Source: Candidatus Eisenbacteria bacterium
GTDB lineage: Bacteria > Eisenbacteria > RBG-16-71-46 > JACRLI01
Direction of reading: 5' to 3'
DNA: 64,000 nt
Assembly: GCA_016235265.1 (NCBI GenBank)
Contig: JACRLI010000021.1
Span: forward strand, 1-64,000
Positions 54,130 to 62,371 of the stretch are shown here, piece by piece. The notes under the pieces are model-generated. The model worked only from the letters and a program-made list of their open reading frames with translations. It did not search any database and was not told where the DNA came from. A program made the translations under genes and the position numbers. Position 1 is the first letter of the stretch. Each line of letters opens with the position of its first letter.

Positions 54130-55287
54130 TCAGCTCGCGGAGACGCCGGCCCCGCCCAGGACGAGCTCGGCGATGTTCTGCGCGGCCATCGGGCGGGACA
54201 CCAGCGTGGCCGCGGCGCGCATCAGGGACAGCCTGCCCCCGGGCCCCAGGACCTCCCGAAGCCGCGGCCCCAGGTCGTCGAGGTCCGCGAGCCGGATGCC
54301 CGCGCCTGCGGCTTCCAGGAAGTTGCAGTTGCGCTCCTCCTGGCCCGGAATCGGGTCCAGCACCAGCATCGGCAGCCCCTTGGCCAGGCTCTCGGCGGTG
54401 GTGAGGCCCCCGGCCTTGCTCACCACCAGGGTGGCGGCGTCCATCAGGCGGTCCACGTCCTTCACGAACCCGCGGATGGCGATGCGCCCGTCGCGCTCCT
54501 CGGCCTCCTCGTAGCGCGCCTGGAGCGCGCGGCGCAACCGGGCGTTCCTGCCGCACACCGCGATGCACTGGTAGGCGGGATCGGTGTGCAACACCCGCTC
54601 CACCACCTTCTCCAGGTGTCCCATCCCGATCCCCCCCCCCATCACCAGCACCGTGGGCGCCCCGGGATTCAGGCCCAGCCGCAACCGGGCCTCGGAGGCG
54701 TCGCCGCGCCGCGCGAAGCGCGGATGGGCGGGAATGCCGGTCACGCGCACGCGATCGCCGCCCACCCCCTGGGCGGCCAGTTCCTCCGCGACGTTTCCCG
54801 AGGACACGAAGTAGCAGCTGACTCCCGCGAACACCCAGAAGGGGTGTGCGGTGTAATCCGTGATCGCCACGTACAGCGGCCAGGGGTGGGCATCCGGATC
54901 CTTGAGACGCAGGTGCGAGAGCAGGGCCAGGGGCAGGAAGTGCGTGCACAGCACCGCGTCCGGCCGCTCGCGGCGCAGGTAGGCGCGAAGCCGCCGGACG
55001 CTCAACTGGTCGAAGGTCAGCCGGGCAGGCGCGGTCCCGCGATCGAATCGCCGGCCGGAGGTCCGGCGGTACAGGAAACCCCACAGGCCCGGGGCCCGGC
55101 GCACGATGTTGTTGTACGAAGCGACGTAGGTGCGCCGGAAGATCGGCGTGGAGAACTGCAGCGCGTCCGCCACCAGCAGCTCGGGGGCGGGGTCATGGGC
55201 GCCGAGCGCCTCCACGACCGCGAGGGCCGCCTGAGTATGGCCCGCCCCGGCGGAGGCGTGGAGGACGAGGATCTTTCGCGGGGACAT
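54130..55287 (-). CDS. MurG / MGDG-synthase-like glycosyltransferase
   Basis: The 385-residue product belongs to the GT28 group. It opens with KILVLHASAGAGHTQAALAV, the acceptor-side glycine motif of diacylglycerol glucosyl/galactosyltransferases, and has the MGDG-synthase-N region VADALQFSTPIFRRTYVASY. The nucleotide-sugar side has TVLVMGGGIGMGHLEKVV and VVSKAGGLTTAESLAKGLPM. Members transfer a hexose from UDP or similar donors to diacylglycerol at the inner membrane; UgtP and MGD are examples. It would make glycolipids. ATG 55287 lies only 8 bases from a predicted -10, so the mRNA may be leaderless. Confidence 0.85.
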   Translation of the reverse strand: MSPRKILVLHASAGAGHTQAALAVVEALGAHDPAPELLVADALQFSTPIFRRTYVASYNNIVRRAPGLWGFLYRRTSGRRFDRGTAPARLTFDQLSVRRLRAYLRRERPDAVLCTHFLPLALLSHLRLKDPDAHPWPLYVAITDYTAHPFWVFAGVSCYFVSSGNVAEELAAQGVGGDRVRVTGIPAHPRFARRGDASEARLRLGLNPGAPTVLVMGGGIGMGHLEKVVERVLHTDPAYQCIAVCGRNARLRRALQARYEEAEERDGRIAIRGFVKDVDRLMDAATLVVSKAGGLTTAESLAKGLPMLVLDPIPGQEERNCNFLEAAGAGIRLADLDDLGPRLREVLGPGGRLSLMRAAATLVSRPMAAQNIAELVLGGAGVSAS

Positions 55288-55295
55288 GGCGTCGC

Positions 55296-55324
55296 ATTGT
55301 CTCACCCCCGGGCAGGGGCGGCAA
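55296..55324 (-). promoter_or_regulatory. Promoter abutting the glycolipid glycosyltransferase gene
   Basis: Minus-strand TTGCCG (55319-55324), a 17-base spacer and GACAAT (55296-55301). Only 8 bases separate the -10 from ATG 55287, so transcription would start at or within 2 bases of the start codon. Confidence 0.5.
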
Positions 55325-55338
55325 GCGCCGGTCGGCGC

Positions 55339-56010
55339 CTACTTCCCTTCCGCGCCCATCTCCCGCAGGGCGCGAATCCGGTGGCGGAGCAGCCCGGCCT
55401 CCCGGTTGACCCCGAGGAAGTCGCGCGGTGGAACGTAGTAGGGGTTCGCGACCGGCTCGCCGTCCACCTGGGCCAGGGGATGGGTGTGGAGGACGTCCAG
55501 GAGCTGCGCGTGGGGGAACCGCCGGCAGTCGTACTGGCAATTGGCGATGAGTGGAATGGACGGCACCACGTCGTTGAGCCGGGCCTCGTACTCGATCAGC
55601 CGTTCCGAGCCGGGGATGCCGCGGCGTGACCACGTCATCTCCCCCGTGGCGCGAAGCGCGGGATACGATTCGGAGCGCGCGCGGTCCACCTCGGCCCGCA
55701 GGAGGGCGATCATCCGCTCCGGGTCGAAGGCGCCGTCGCGCACGTACACATCCGAGTGGACGAGGATCGCCAGCTGCCCGGTGGACAGATAGTGCTCGAC
55801 GGCCACGCCGTCCTCGTCAAGGAGGTGCCGCAACCGGCTTTCCCGGGTGCGATCATCCAGGACGTAGACGACCTTCTGGCCTGCCTCGAGCCCGCGACGG
55901 ACATAGGGAACCAGCATCGCGCGGAAGTCGCTCTCGGATTCATACAGGCAGCAGAGGTGGTCGCCCGGACCCGGATGACCCGGTGCGCGTTGCGCGGGGG
56001 CGTGATCCAA
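55339..56010 (-). CDS. MEDS-domain sensory protein (DcmR-like)
   Basis: The 223-residue protein consists almost entirely of a MEDS domain (methanogen/methylotroph DcmR sensory domain), with the signature GDHLCCLYESESDFRAMLVP. KVVYVLDDRTRESRLRHLL, an Asp-rich RMIALLRAEVDRA helix and LIANCQYDCRRFP follow. The domain is thought to sense hydrocarbon derivatives or act as a regulatory phosphoacceptor-like module in histidine kinases and anti-sigma systems. Here it is free-standing, with no HTH or kinase domain. The start is a TTG at 56010, supported by GGAGG at 7 bases. There is no obvious partner gene nearby. Confidence 0.85.
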   Translation of the reverse strand: MDHAPAQRAPGHPGPGDHLCCLYESESDFRAMLVPYVRRGLEAGQKVVYVLDDRTRESRLRHLLDEDGVAVEHYLSTGQLAILVHSDVYVRDGAFDPERMIALLRAEVDRARSESYPALRATGEMTWSRRGIPGSERLIEYEARLNDVVPSIPLIANCQYDCRRFPHAQLLDVLHTHPLAQVDGEPVANPYYVPPRDFLGVNREAGLLRHRIRALREMGAEGK

Positions 56011-56496
56011 GATCGGTCCTCCAAGGTTTCAGGGTGGCCACCGCGAACGGATGCCGTGCGCCGGGTTGCCGATACGCCACCGCCAAAAATAGTGCCGGCG
56101 CATCCGGTCGCGCAAGCTGGTTCTTCACCTGCAAGCGCCCCTGGGCCGGCTCCTGACATCCGCAAGTCCATGGAAACCCGTTCTCTCAGTGCCCGGCACC
56201 GCCCTTGCATTGGAGGGGTGAAGTCGGCGGCCTCCGTCGCCGATACTGCGAGCAACGGGGCACGAGCCCCGGCGGCGCCCGGGAAGGCTTCCCTGCCGCG
56301 CCCGTGAACGGAACGTTTGATCTTGGGCGAACAACTCGATCCAGGGGTCCCGAACGGCCCGCCGTGTGACGCTCCCTCGTGGAGCTTCCTGACGCGGGCC
56401 CGGGGATCACCACCTGAAACGGGCGCTTCCAAGATCGGACTCCTCACGGCGCACCGCGGGGAACCCTTCGCGGGCGTCGCCGTTTCGCGTCGGCAC
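56011..56496. other. Intergenic region, 486 bases
   Basis: Between the MEDS gene start and the yraN stop. I found no coding frame with a ribosome-binding site, no hairpin of note and no clear promoter for the MEDS gene. A short A-rich patch (CCAAAAATAG) sits at 56081-56092. Confidence 0.4.
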
Positions 56497-56865
56497 TCAG
56501 AACGCGGACCGCCCCGAGCCCGGGAATGCACCGCGAAAGTGCCGCACCCGAAGTTCCTCCCGGTCCTCGTCCAGCGCCACCACGTCGAAGCGCAGGTCGC
56601 ACAGCCCGTGGCCCGCCATCCAGGCGGCGGCCGCGCGCTCCATTCGCATCCTCTGCTCCCCCCGCACCACCTCGGCGCTCCTCCCCCGGGATCCCGGCCC
56701 GCGGTACTTCACCTCCACGAACACGGTGCACGCGCCCTCCAGCATCACCAGGTCCACCTCGGCCTTCCCCGCGCGAAAGCGACGCGCCAGCAGGCGCAGC
56801 CCCCTGAGCGCAAGGTAGGCGAGGGCCAGGTCCTCGGCGGCATGCCCAACCTCCAGCCGGTCCAT
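56497..56865 (-). CDS. yraN: UPF0102 family protein YraN
   Basis: The 122-residue protein is of the YraN family, which has a restriction-endonuclease-like fold. GHAAEDLALAYLALRGLRLL and the PD-(D/E)xK-like core EVDLVMLEGACTVFVEVKYR are visible, with E-x-K in the second. Its cellular role is not firmly known. It is the last gene of the conserved khpA-rimM-trmD-rplS-rnhB-yraN series, 57 bases after rnhB. Confidence 0.93.
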   Translation of the reverse strand: MDRLEVGHAAEDLALAYLALRGLRLLARRFRAGKAEVDLVMLEGACTVFVEVKYRGPGSRGRSAEVVRGEQRMRMERAAAAWMAGHGLCDLRFDVVALDEDREELRVRHFRGAFPGSGRSAF

Positions 56866-56922
56866 CGGTTCATAGTCTCCGGGGGGAGTATCGGGGGACA
56901 GACGGGGTGCGACAGGCGGAGG

Positions 56923-57639
56923 CTAGGGGACCGACTGGAGCGGGACCGGAAAGAGGGAGAGCTCGAGCGCTTCGCGAACGGGGGCGAAGCTCCGGCGGTG
57001 GGCGGCACACGGGCCGAGCGAGCGCAGCGCGCGGAAGTGGTCGGGCGTGGGGTAGCCCTTGTGGCGCTCGAACCCGTAGCCCGGGTGGAACCGGGCCAGG
57101 TCGGCCATGATCGCGTCGCGCACCAGCTTGGCGACGATGCTGGCCGCCGACACCGCCGGCACCAGCCCGTCCGCCCTGGGAAACCCGGTCGTGGGGGCGG
57201 GCATGCCCGGGCAGGGTTCGCCGTCCGTGACCACCATCGCGGGCTCCCACCCCAGCGCGTTCACCGCGCCGCGCATGGCCAGGAAGCTGGCCTGCCGGAT
57301 GTTCACGCGGTCGATGCAGGCGGGCGACACGGCGCGCCAGGCGAGAGCCACGGCGGCGGCGGAGATCTCGGCCATGGCGCGCAGTCGCTGCGCGTGGTCC
57401 AACCGCTTGGAATCGTCGGCGAGGAGCAGCCGCGCGCGGGGCTTGAGGATCACCGCCGCGGCCACCACCGGACCGGCCAGCGGGCCGCGCCCGGCCTCGT
57501 CCACGCCGCACAGGAGCGCGCCCTCCGCGCCGGCCAGCGCGCGCTCCAATGCGTGACGCTCCCCGGGGCCGCCGGCGGCGGCCTGTTCGAGGAGCGTCCG
57601 GAGTTTCTGGCTCAGCCCGGCCGTCCGCTGGCGAGGCAT
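56923..57639 (-). CDS. rnhB: Ribonuclease HII
   Basis: The 238-residue enzyme removes RNA from RNA-DNA hybrids and misinserted ribonucleotides. The catalytic carboxylates are in LLCGVDEAGRGPLAGPVV (DE), MVVTDGEPCPGM and DAIMADLARFHPGYG. ADDSKRLDHAQR and ASIVAKLVRDA are further family blocks. It has a ~35-residue N-terminal extension before the catalytic core. Located between rplS and yraN, its usual neighbours. Confidence 0.95.
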   Translation of the reverse strand: MPRQRTAGLSQKLRTLLEQAAAGGPGERHALERALAGAEGALLCGVDEAGRGPLAGPVVAAAVILKPRARLLLADDSKRLDHAQRLRAMAEISAAAVALAWRAVSPACIDRVNIRQASFLAMRGAVNALGWEPAMVVTDGEPCPGMPAPTTGFPRADGLVPAVSAASIVAKLVRDAIMADLARFHPGYGFERHKGYPTPDHFRALRSLGPCAAHRRSFAPVREALELSLFPVPLQSVP

Positions 57640-57702
57640 CTGCGTTCTCCCGGGCGGCCTGCCGGCCGCCCCGCGGGGGTGGGTCGCCCGGCGGGCCCGG
57701 GA

Positions 57703-58104
57703 CTACTCGGCCTTGTCGGCCTTCGGGGCGGACTTCTTCTCGGACGGCCGCTCGGCGGCCACCAGCGACTCCTTCGAGGCCTCCAGGCGGTCGGTCTTCT
57801 GCGCGCGCAGGTAGAACAGCTTGGCGCGGCGCACGCGGCCCTTCTTCACCAGCTCGATACGCGACACGCTCGGGCTGTGCATCGGGAAGATGCGCTCCAC
57901 GCCCACGCCCATGCTGATCTTGCGCACCGAGAACGTGGCCGACAGGCCCGAGCCGCGGCGGTTGATCACGATGCCCTGGAACACCTGCGAGCGCTCCTTC
58001 TCGCCCTCGATCACCCGGACGTGCACCTTGATGGTGTCACCCGGGCCGAAGTCCGAGAAAGTCTTCTTCAGGTGGGGGCTCTCCACCGATTTCACGAAGT
58101 CCAT
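57703..58104 (-). CDS. rplS: 50S ribosomal protein L19
   Basis: The 133-residue protein has the L19 core: [34 protein letters not shown] and [20 protein letters not shown]. It is slightly long because of a charged C-terminal tail ([12 protein letters not shown]). GGAGGAA precedes ATG 58104. It follows trmD by 13 bases, the normal arrangement. Confidence 0.97.
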   Translation of the reverse strand: MDFVKSVESPHLKKTFSDFGPGDTIKVHVRVIEGEKERSQVFQGIVINRRGSGLSATFSVRKISMGVGVERIFPMHSPSVSRIELVKKGRVRRAKLFYLRAQKTDRLEASKESLVAAERPSEKKSAPKADKAE

Positions 58105-58117
58105 GACTGGTTCCTCC

Positions 58118-58882
58118 TCACGAAGCCGCCTCACCCTCGCGGCGGATTTCCGCAAGCAGGCGCTTCTCTTCCTGGGTCAGTGTGCGTGCATCCAGCAGTT
58201 CCGGCCGGCGCTCCAGCGTGCGGCGCAGGGCCTCCTTGCGCCGGTGGCGCTCGATCAGGGCGTGATTGCCCGAGAGCAGCACCTCCGGCACCGCCATCCC
58301 GCGGTATTCGGCGGGACGGGTGTAGTACGCGCAGTCCAGCAGCCCGTCGTAGAACGAGTCGCCCTCCGCGCTTTCGAAATCGCTCAGCACCCCGGGGAGC
58401 AGCCGCGCGACACAGTCCATGATCACGCCGGCCGCCAGTTCCCCGCCGGAGAGCACATAGTCTCCCAGCGAGATCTCCTCGGGATGCCACTGCCGGACCA
58501 CGCGCTCGTCCACGGCCTTGTAGTGGCCCGCGACGATCGTCAGGTCCGGCCCGCCGGCGTACTCGTGGGCCACCGCCTGGTCGAAGCGCCGCCCCTGCGG
58601 GCTGGTCAACACCAGGCGCCCGCGGCGCGACGGCTCGAGGCCCTCCAGGGCCTCGAAGATCGGCTCGGGCTTGAGCACCATGCCCGGGCCGCCGCCGAAC
58701 GGGGCGTCGTCCACGGTGCGGTGGCGGTCGTGGGTATGATCCCGCAGGTCCACCGCGTGCACCTCGAGCGCCCCGCACTCGCGGGCCACCCGGAGCACCC
58801 CGCTCTGCGCGAACGCCGTCACCAGCTCCGGGAAGATGGTCACGACCGTGATGCGCAGCGGCCGGCTACGCGTTTCCGACAT
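58118..58882 (-). CDS. trmD: tRNA (guanine-N1-)-methyltransferase TrmD
   Basis: The 254-residue SPOUT enzyme makes m1G37 in tRNAs. It shows [53 protein letters not shown] and the knot residues in [10 protein letters not shown] and [17 protein letters not shown]. Its start overlaps the end of rimM by 17 bases, so the two are likely translationally coupled. Length is normal. Confidence 0.97.
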   Translation of the reverse strand: MSETRSRPLRITVVTIFPELVTAFAQSGVLRVARECGALEVHAVDLRDHTHDRHRTVDDAPFGGGPGMVLKPEPIFEALEGLEPSRRGRLVLTSPQGRRFDQAVAHEYAGGPDLTIVAGHYKAVDERVVRQWHPEEISLGDYVLSGGELAAGVIMDCVARLLPGVLSDFESAEGDSFYDGLLDCAYYTRPAEYRGMAVPEVLLSGNHALIERHRRKEALRRTLERRPELLDARTLTQEEKRLLAEIRREGEAAS

Positions 58883-59417
58883 CCCGCGGCGCGCCTCCGG
58901 GCGTGGGCTCCAGCCCGGGCAGCAGCCGCACGGTCACTCGGCGCGCCTCGAGGTCAATGCCCAGCACCACCTGGTCAATGGCCGGCAGCAGCCACTCGCC
59001 GCGCGGGCCCCGGACCACGTAGACGTCGTTGGCCCCGGTGCTCCAGATGTCCTCGAGCCGGCCCAGCGGCGAGCCATCCTCCAGGAACACCCCGAGGCCC
59101 AGCATGTCATCGGTGGCGAGCTCGTCCGCGGAGACCTGGATCTCGGCGCGCTCCAGCCACAACTCCGCGCCGCGCAGCCGGTCGCTGTCCTCGCGCCGCG
59201 CGAGCTCGGCCAGCCGCAACACCAGGCTGCGCCCGATCTCCTGCGCGCGCTCCAGCGTGAAACGCCGCGGCTCTTCCTCTTCCCGGAACACCCACACGCT
59301 GCGCACGCCCTCGGGCAGGGGCCACGCTCCCGGAAGCGCGTCCACCACCACCTGGCCTCGCAAGCCGTGGGAACGGGTCACCGTTCCCAGCCGCAGGTAC
59401 TCCGGGCCCGGGCTCAA
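58866..59417 (-). CDS. rimM: Ribosome maturation factor RimM
   Basis: The 183-residue protein has the RimM N-terminal domain (LRLGTVTRSHGLRGQVVV) and the PRC-barrel (LLGLGVF-like segment MLGLGVFLEDGSPLGRLEDI, GPRGEWLLPAIDQVVLGID). It helps 30S subunit maturation by binding S19. The start is TTG 59417, overlapping the khpA stop as TTGA. Context between khpA and trmD is diagnostic. Confidence 0.94.
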   Translation of the reverse strand: MSPGPEYLRLGTVTRSHGLRGQVVVDALPGAWPLPEGVRSVWVFREEEEPRRFTLERAQEIGRSLVLRLAELARREDSDRLRGAELWLERAEIQVSADELATDDMLGLGVFLEDGSPLGRLEDIWSTGANDVYVVRGPRGEWLLPAIDQVVLGIDLEARRVTVRLLPGLEPTPGGAPRDVGNA

Positions 59418-59653
59418 CCCTGGATTTCGAGCTGGGCGCGCTCCCCCTTGCGGGACATGTGCGCGCTCAGCACCGCACGCATGGAGCGCGCGGTCTTGCC
59501 GTTCTTGCCGATCACCTTGCCCAGGTCGCGGGCGCCGACGCGGAGCTCGTACACCACGCCCTTCTCGCGCTCCTGGCGGGACACGCTCACCTGGGAGGGA
59601 TCCTCGACCAGGTTGCGCGCCATGAACAGAATCAGTTCGCTGTTCGAATCCAT
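59414..59653 (-). CDS. khpA: KH-domain RNA-binding protein KhpA
   Basis: The 79-residue protein is a single KH domain with the RNA-binding loop GKVIGKNGKTA, preceded by ILFMARNLVEDPSQVSV. KhpA proteins bind RNA with KhpB and affect cell division in some bacteria. It normally follows rpsP; here the gene before it is a WecA-like transferase, 46 bases away. Confidence 0.94.
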   Translation of the reverse strand: MDSNSELILFMARNLVEDPSQVSVSRQEREKGVVYELRVGARDLGKVIGKNGKTARSMRAVLSAHMSRKGERAQLEIQG

Positions 59654-59699
59654 TTCGGATCCCGAAGCCTTTCGCAGAATGTCGCCTTCGCCCGGACCG

Positions 59700-60779
59700 C
59701 TACCGCGGCGTCGCCTGCGGCGGACGGGCGGCCACGCGGGCCAGCCCCAGGCCGAGGCCCAGGAAGATCACGCCCGTGCCTGCAGCCACCGCGAGTCCCA
59801 CCGGAGCGGCGCCGGAGGCGTGCACCGCCAGCGCGATCCCCGACAGCACCAGGCACAGGGCGTACACCACCAGCGCCGTGGCGCGGTGGTCCTTCAGAAG
59901 TCCGTCCAGGCGGTGCGTGGTGTGATCGCGCCCCCCCTGGTAGATCTTGCGGCCCTCGAGCAGCCGCACCGCGGTCACGAACGTGATGTCGAAGACCGGG
60001 TACGCCAGGATCAGCAGCGCCGCCACCGTGGCCACCGGATCGGCGGTCCCCGGGAAAGGCACCAGCCCCAGCCTGGCGAAGCCCGCACCGTGCGCGGCGC
60101 CGTGCGCGACGCCGTGCGTCGCCCCCAGGGAGAGTCGCGCCAGAGCGGCCCCCACCAGCAGGCTCCCCGTGTCCCCCAGGAAGATGGACGCGGGGCTGAA
60201 ATTGAAAAGCAGGAACCCGCCACACGCGCCCGCGAGCACCGCCCCCAGGATCGCGCCGAAGGTGTCCCCCATGCGCATCGCCAGCACCGCGAAGCTCAGG
60301 CCGGCCACCGCGCCGATGCCGGCCGCGATGCCGTCCATGTTGTCCAGGAAGTTGATGGCGTTCATCAGCGCCACCACCCAGAACAACGTCAGGAACACAT
60401 CCGCCGGAAACAGCCCGGTGAGGTGCGCGGCGTGCCCCTCGAGCACGAACCAGCCGCCGGCGATCAGCTGGCCGGTGATCTTGCTGCCCGGCCCCAGGCC
60501 CACCCGGTCGTCAATCAGCCCCAGGAGCAGGGCGGTGAACAGCCCCAGCGTGGTCCCCGCACCCGGGCGGGGCAGCCCGAGGTTGGCGCCCACCACCATC
60601 GCGACCAGCATGCCGATCGCCACGGCCGCCCCTCCCAGGAGCGGGGTGGCCTTCGAATGCACCTTGCGGGCCGCCGGCTTGTCGACGAATCCCAACCGCC
60701 ATGATAGGGCCCTCACCGCCGGCGTGGATACCGCCGCGCCGATCAGGGCCACGCCGAAAGTCAGGTACATGGGCCACAT
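59700..60779 (-). CDS. WecA/MraY-like polyprenyl-phosphate sugar-1-phosphate transferase (GT4 family, PF00953)
   Basis: The 359-residue membrane protein has about ten helices and the catalytic motifs of the family: VHSKATPLLGGAAV, LGLIDDRVGLGP, MNAINFLDNMDGIAAG, IFLGDTGSLLVGA and the cytoplasmic GRDHTTHRL. Members load HexNAc-1-P on undecaprenyl phosphate to start O-antigen, capsule or wall-linked polymers. ATG 60779 is chosen because a predicted -10 abuts the alternative GTG at 60815. The gap to khpA is 46 bases, so it may lead the whole downstream housekeeping operon. Confidence 0.9.
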   Translation of the reverse strand: MWPMYLTFGVALIGAAVSTPAVRALSWRLGFVDKPAARKVHSKATPLLGGAAVAIGMLVAMVVGANLGLPRPGAGTTLGLFTALLLGLIDDRVGLGPGSKITGQLIAGGWFVLEGHAAHLTGLFPADVFLTLFWVVALMNAINFLDNMDGIAAGIGAVAGLSFAVLAMRMGDTFGAILGAVLAGACGGFLLFNFSPASIFLGDTGSLLVGAALARLSLGATHGVAHGAAHGAGFARLGLVPFPGTADPVATVAALLILAYPVFDITFVTAVRLLEGRKIYQGGRDHTTHRLDGLLKDHRATALVVYALCLVLSGIALAVHASGAAPVGLAVAAGTGVIFLGLGLGLARVAARPPQATPR

Positions 60780-60815
60780 GGAAGTTCCGAGGATCGATTC
60801 GAGACGCAAGCGCAC

Positions 60816-60844
60816 AGGATAGCACGGGTGGGGGACAAGTTCAA
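60816..60844 (-). promoter_or_regulatory. Promoter of the WecA-like gene and probably the khpA-yraN series
   Basis: Minus-strand TTGAAC (60839-60844), a 17-base spacer and TATCCT (60816-60821). Transcription would begin near 60809, which rules out GTG 60815 as the start and gives a 30-base leader for ATG 60779. Confidence 0.65.
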
Positions 60845-60873
60845 CCGTTTGGAGAACTTAGGGGATATGGGGA

Positions 60874-60901
60874 GCGGGGCCCGGCGGTGGCCGGGCCCCG
60901 C
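60874..60901 (-). terminator. Stem-loop after the HAF-repeat gene
   Basis: GCGGGGCCCGG pairs perfectly with CCGGGCCCCGC over a 6-base loop, 7 bases past the stop codon. No U-tract follows. It separates this gene from the downstream WecA-like promoter. Confidence 0.65.
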
Positions 60902-60908
60902 GGCAGAT

Positions 60909-62264
60909 CTAGCGGACCCGCACCAGCTTCCGGGTCAATTCCTGGCCCCCCGCCCGCAGGCGGGCCCAGTACAGGCCGGAGCCGGCATCGCCGCCTCGCT
61001 CGTCCCGGCCGTCCCATTCCAGATTGTGGCGCCCGGAGGAGAAAGTGCCCTCCCAGGAGCGCACCCGGCGGCCGTCCACGCCGAACAGCTCCATCTGGAC
61101 CAGGCCGGGAGCGGCCAGCTCGAAAGCCAGCAAGGTGTTTTTTGACATTGGATTAGGAGATGCCCCCGCGAATCGGACCCGCGCTCCGGAGCGGGATTCC
61201 ACGGCCACGGCGGTGGAGGGCCGCAGCAGGAAGGCCCGGGTCTCGCCGCTCCGGATGCCGATGCCCACGATCTCACCCCGGTTGTTGATCCCCCGGGCCT
61301 CCACCAGGGTCCAGCCGCTGTCCGGCGGGATGCAGGTATTCAGGTCCACCATGGGGCCCGGCGACGACCACAGGAAGGCGTGCATTTCCCCGCCCACGGT
61401 CAGGGAGCTCCCCACGGCCTCGTCCCGGTCGTTCAGCGCGTACGCGGCGCCGAAGGTCCCGCCCAGGGTCCCGAGGTTCTTCTTGCGGCGGATCCAGTCC
61501 CACAGGCACGCGGCCTGGGAGGCGTTTCCGGCGGTCTGGGCGCTGCCCGCCACCACGTACTGGCGGCCGAGCGCCTCGCGCACCGCGTAGGCGTAGCTGT
61601 TGGAGCCGCCCAGGGTGCCCAGGTCGTAGAGCGCGGTCTTGCGCGGCGGGAGCAGGTAGGCGTGCACGCCACCCGTCACGTAGGAATGGCCCACGATCCA
61701 GCCGGAGTCGCTGATCGCGTAGGCGTAGCTGCGGTCCCCGCCCGGCAGGGTGCCCAGGTCCACGATCGTGCCGTCCGGACGGCGCACAAACGCGTGCGTG
61801 GTCACGTCGCCGGGGAGCGTGGAATTGCCCACCACCGCGCCGCTGTCGTTGATGCCGTAGGCGTAGCTGACCGTGCCGCCCAGGGTCCCCATGTCCTCGA
61901 TGCCCAGCCCGTCGCGGCGGAACGCGCGCGGCCGGCTGGAGCCGTCCTGGGCGTAGCCGGCCACCGTGCCGTGGTGGCTGATGGCGTAACCCTCGGCGGA
62001 GGGGCCTCCGAGGGAGCCCAGGTCCTCGATGACCAGGTCCCGCCACCGCACGGCGCGGGCCACGGACGGCAGGCCGCCGGAGAGCGACATGCCCGTCACC
62101 ACGCCGGAATCGTTGATGGCGTAGGCGCGGCTGAGGTTCCCGCCGAGCGTGCCCAGGTTGATCACGTCGAATTGCTGCGCTGCCCCGGGCCCGGCCAGGC
62201 CGGCCAGGGCCGCCGTGAGCAGCAGGATTCCGAGTGCGGACTTCACGAAGATGGGGCGAAGCAT
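60909..62264 (-). CDS. Secreted HAF-repeat protein with FlgD-like tail
   Basis: The 451-residue product has a signal peptide (ALGILLLTAALAGLAGPGAA). It is built from about six HAF-type repeats with the core D-L-G-T-L-G-G and a following Y-A-x-N-D-S-G-x-V-G (for example INLGTLGGNLSRAYAINDSG, IEDMGTLGGTVSYAYGINDS). These repeats probably form a beta-propeller; their function is unknown. The last ~90 residues are the shared FlgD/Por-like tail (ELFGVDGRRVRSWEG, LEWDGRDERGGDAGSGLYW). AAAGGA precedes ATG 62264. It is a single-gene unit with its own promoter and 3' hairpin. Confidence 0.88.
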   Translation of the reverse strand: MLRPIFVKSALGILLLTAALAGLAGPGAAQQFDVINLGTLGGNLSRAYAINDSGVVTGMSLSGGLPSVARAVRWRDLVIEDLGSLGGPSAEGYAISHHGTVAGYAQDGSSRPRAFRRDGLGIEDMGTLGGTVSYAYGINDSGAVVGNSTLPGDVTTHAFVRRPDGTIVDLGTLPGGDRSYAYAISDSGWIVGHSYVTGGVHAYLLPPRKTALYDLGTLGGSNSYAYAVREALGRQYVVAGSAQTAGNASQAACLWDWIRRKKNLGTLGGTFGAAYALNDRDEAVGSSLTVGGEMHAFLWSSPGPMVDLNTCIPPDSGWTLVEARGINNRGEIVGIGIRSGETRAFLLRPSTAVAVESRSGARVRFAGASPNPMSKNTLLAFELAAPGLVQMELFGVDGRRVRSWEGTFSSGRHNLEWDGRDERGGDAGSGLYWARLRAGGQELTRKLVRVR

Positions 62265-62317
62265 GGCTGTCCTTTCCGCAGTGAACCGGGGGTACGCACA
62301 CATATAACGTTTTCACA

Positions 62318-62346
62318 ATTATACAGCCGCCGGGACAGCCGTGCAA
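62318..62346 (-). promoter_or_regulatory. Promoter of the HAF-repeat gene
   Basis: Minus-strand TTGCAC (62341-62346), a 17-base spacer and a perfect TATAAT (62318-62323), inside an A+T-rich patch. It gives a leader of about 47 bases. It is among the strongest-looking promoters of the window. Confidence 0.8.
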
Positions 62347-62371
62347 GGACTTTGGGGAATCTGTGTAAGTT

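Noticed and set aside
60780..60815. GTG 60815 as the start of the WecA-like gene
   Set aside because: A -10 element directly abuts it, so the transcript would start downstream of this codon.
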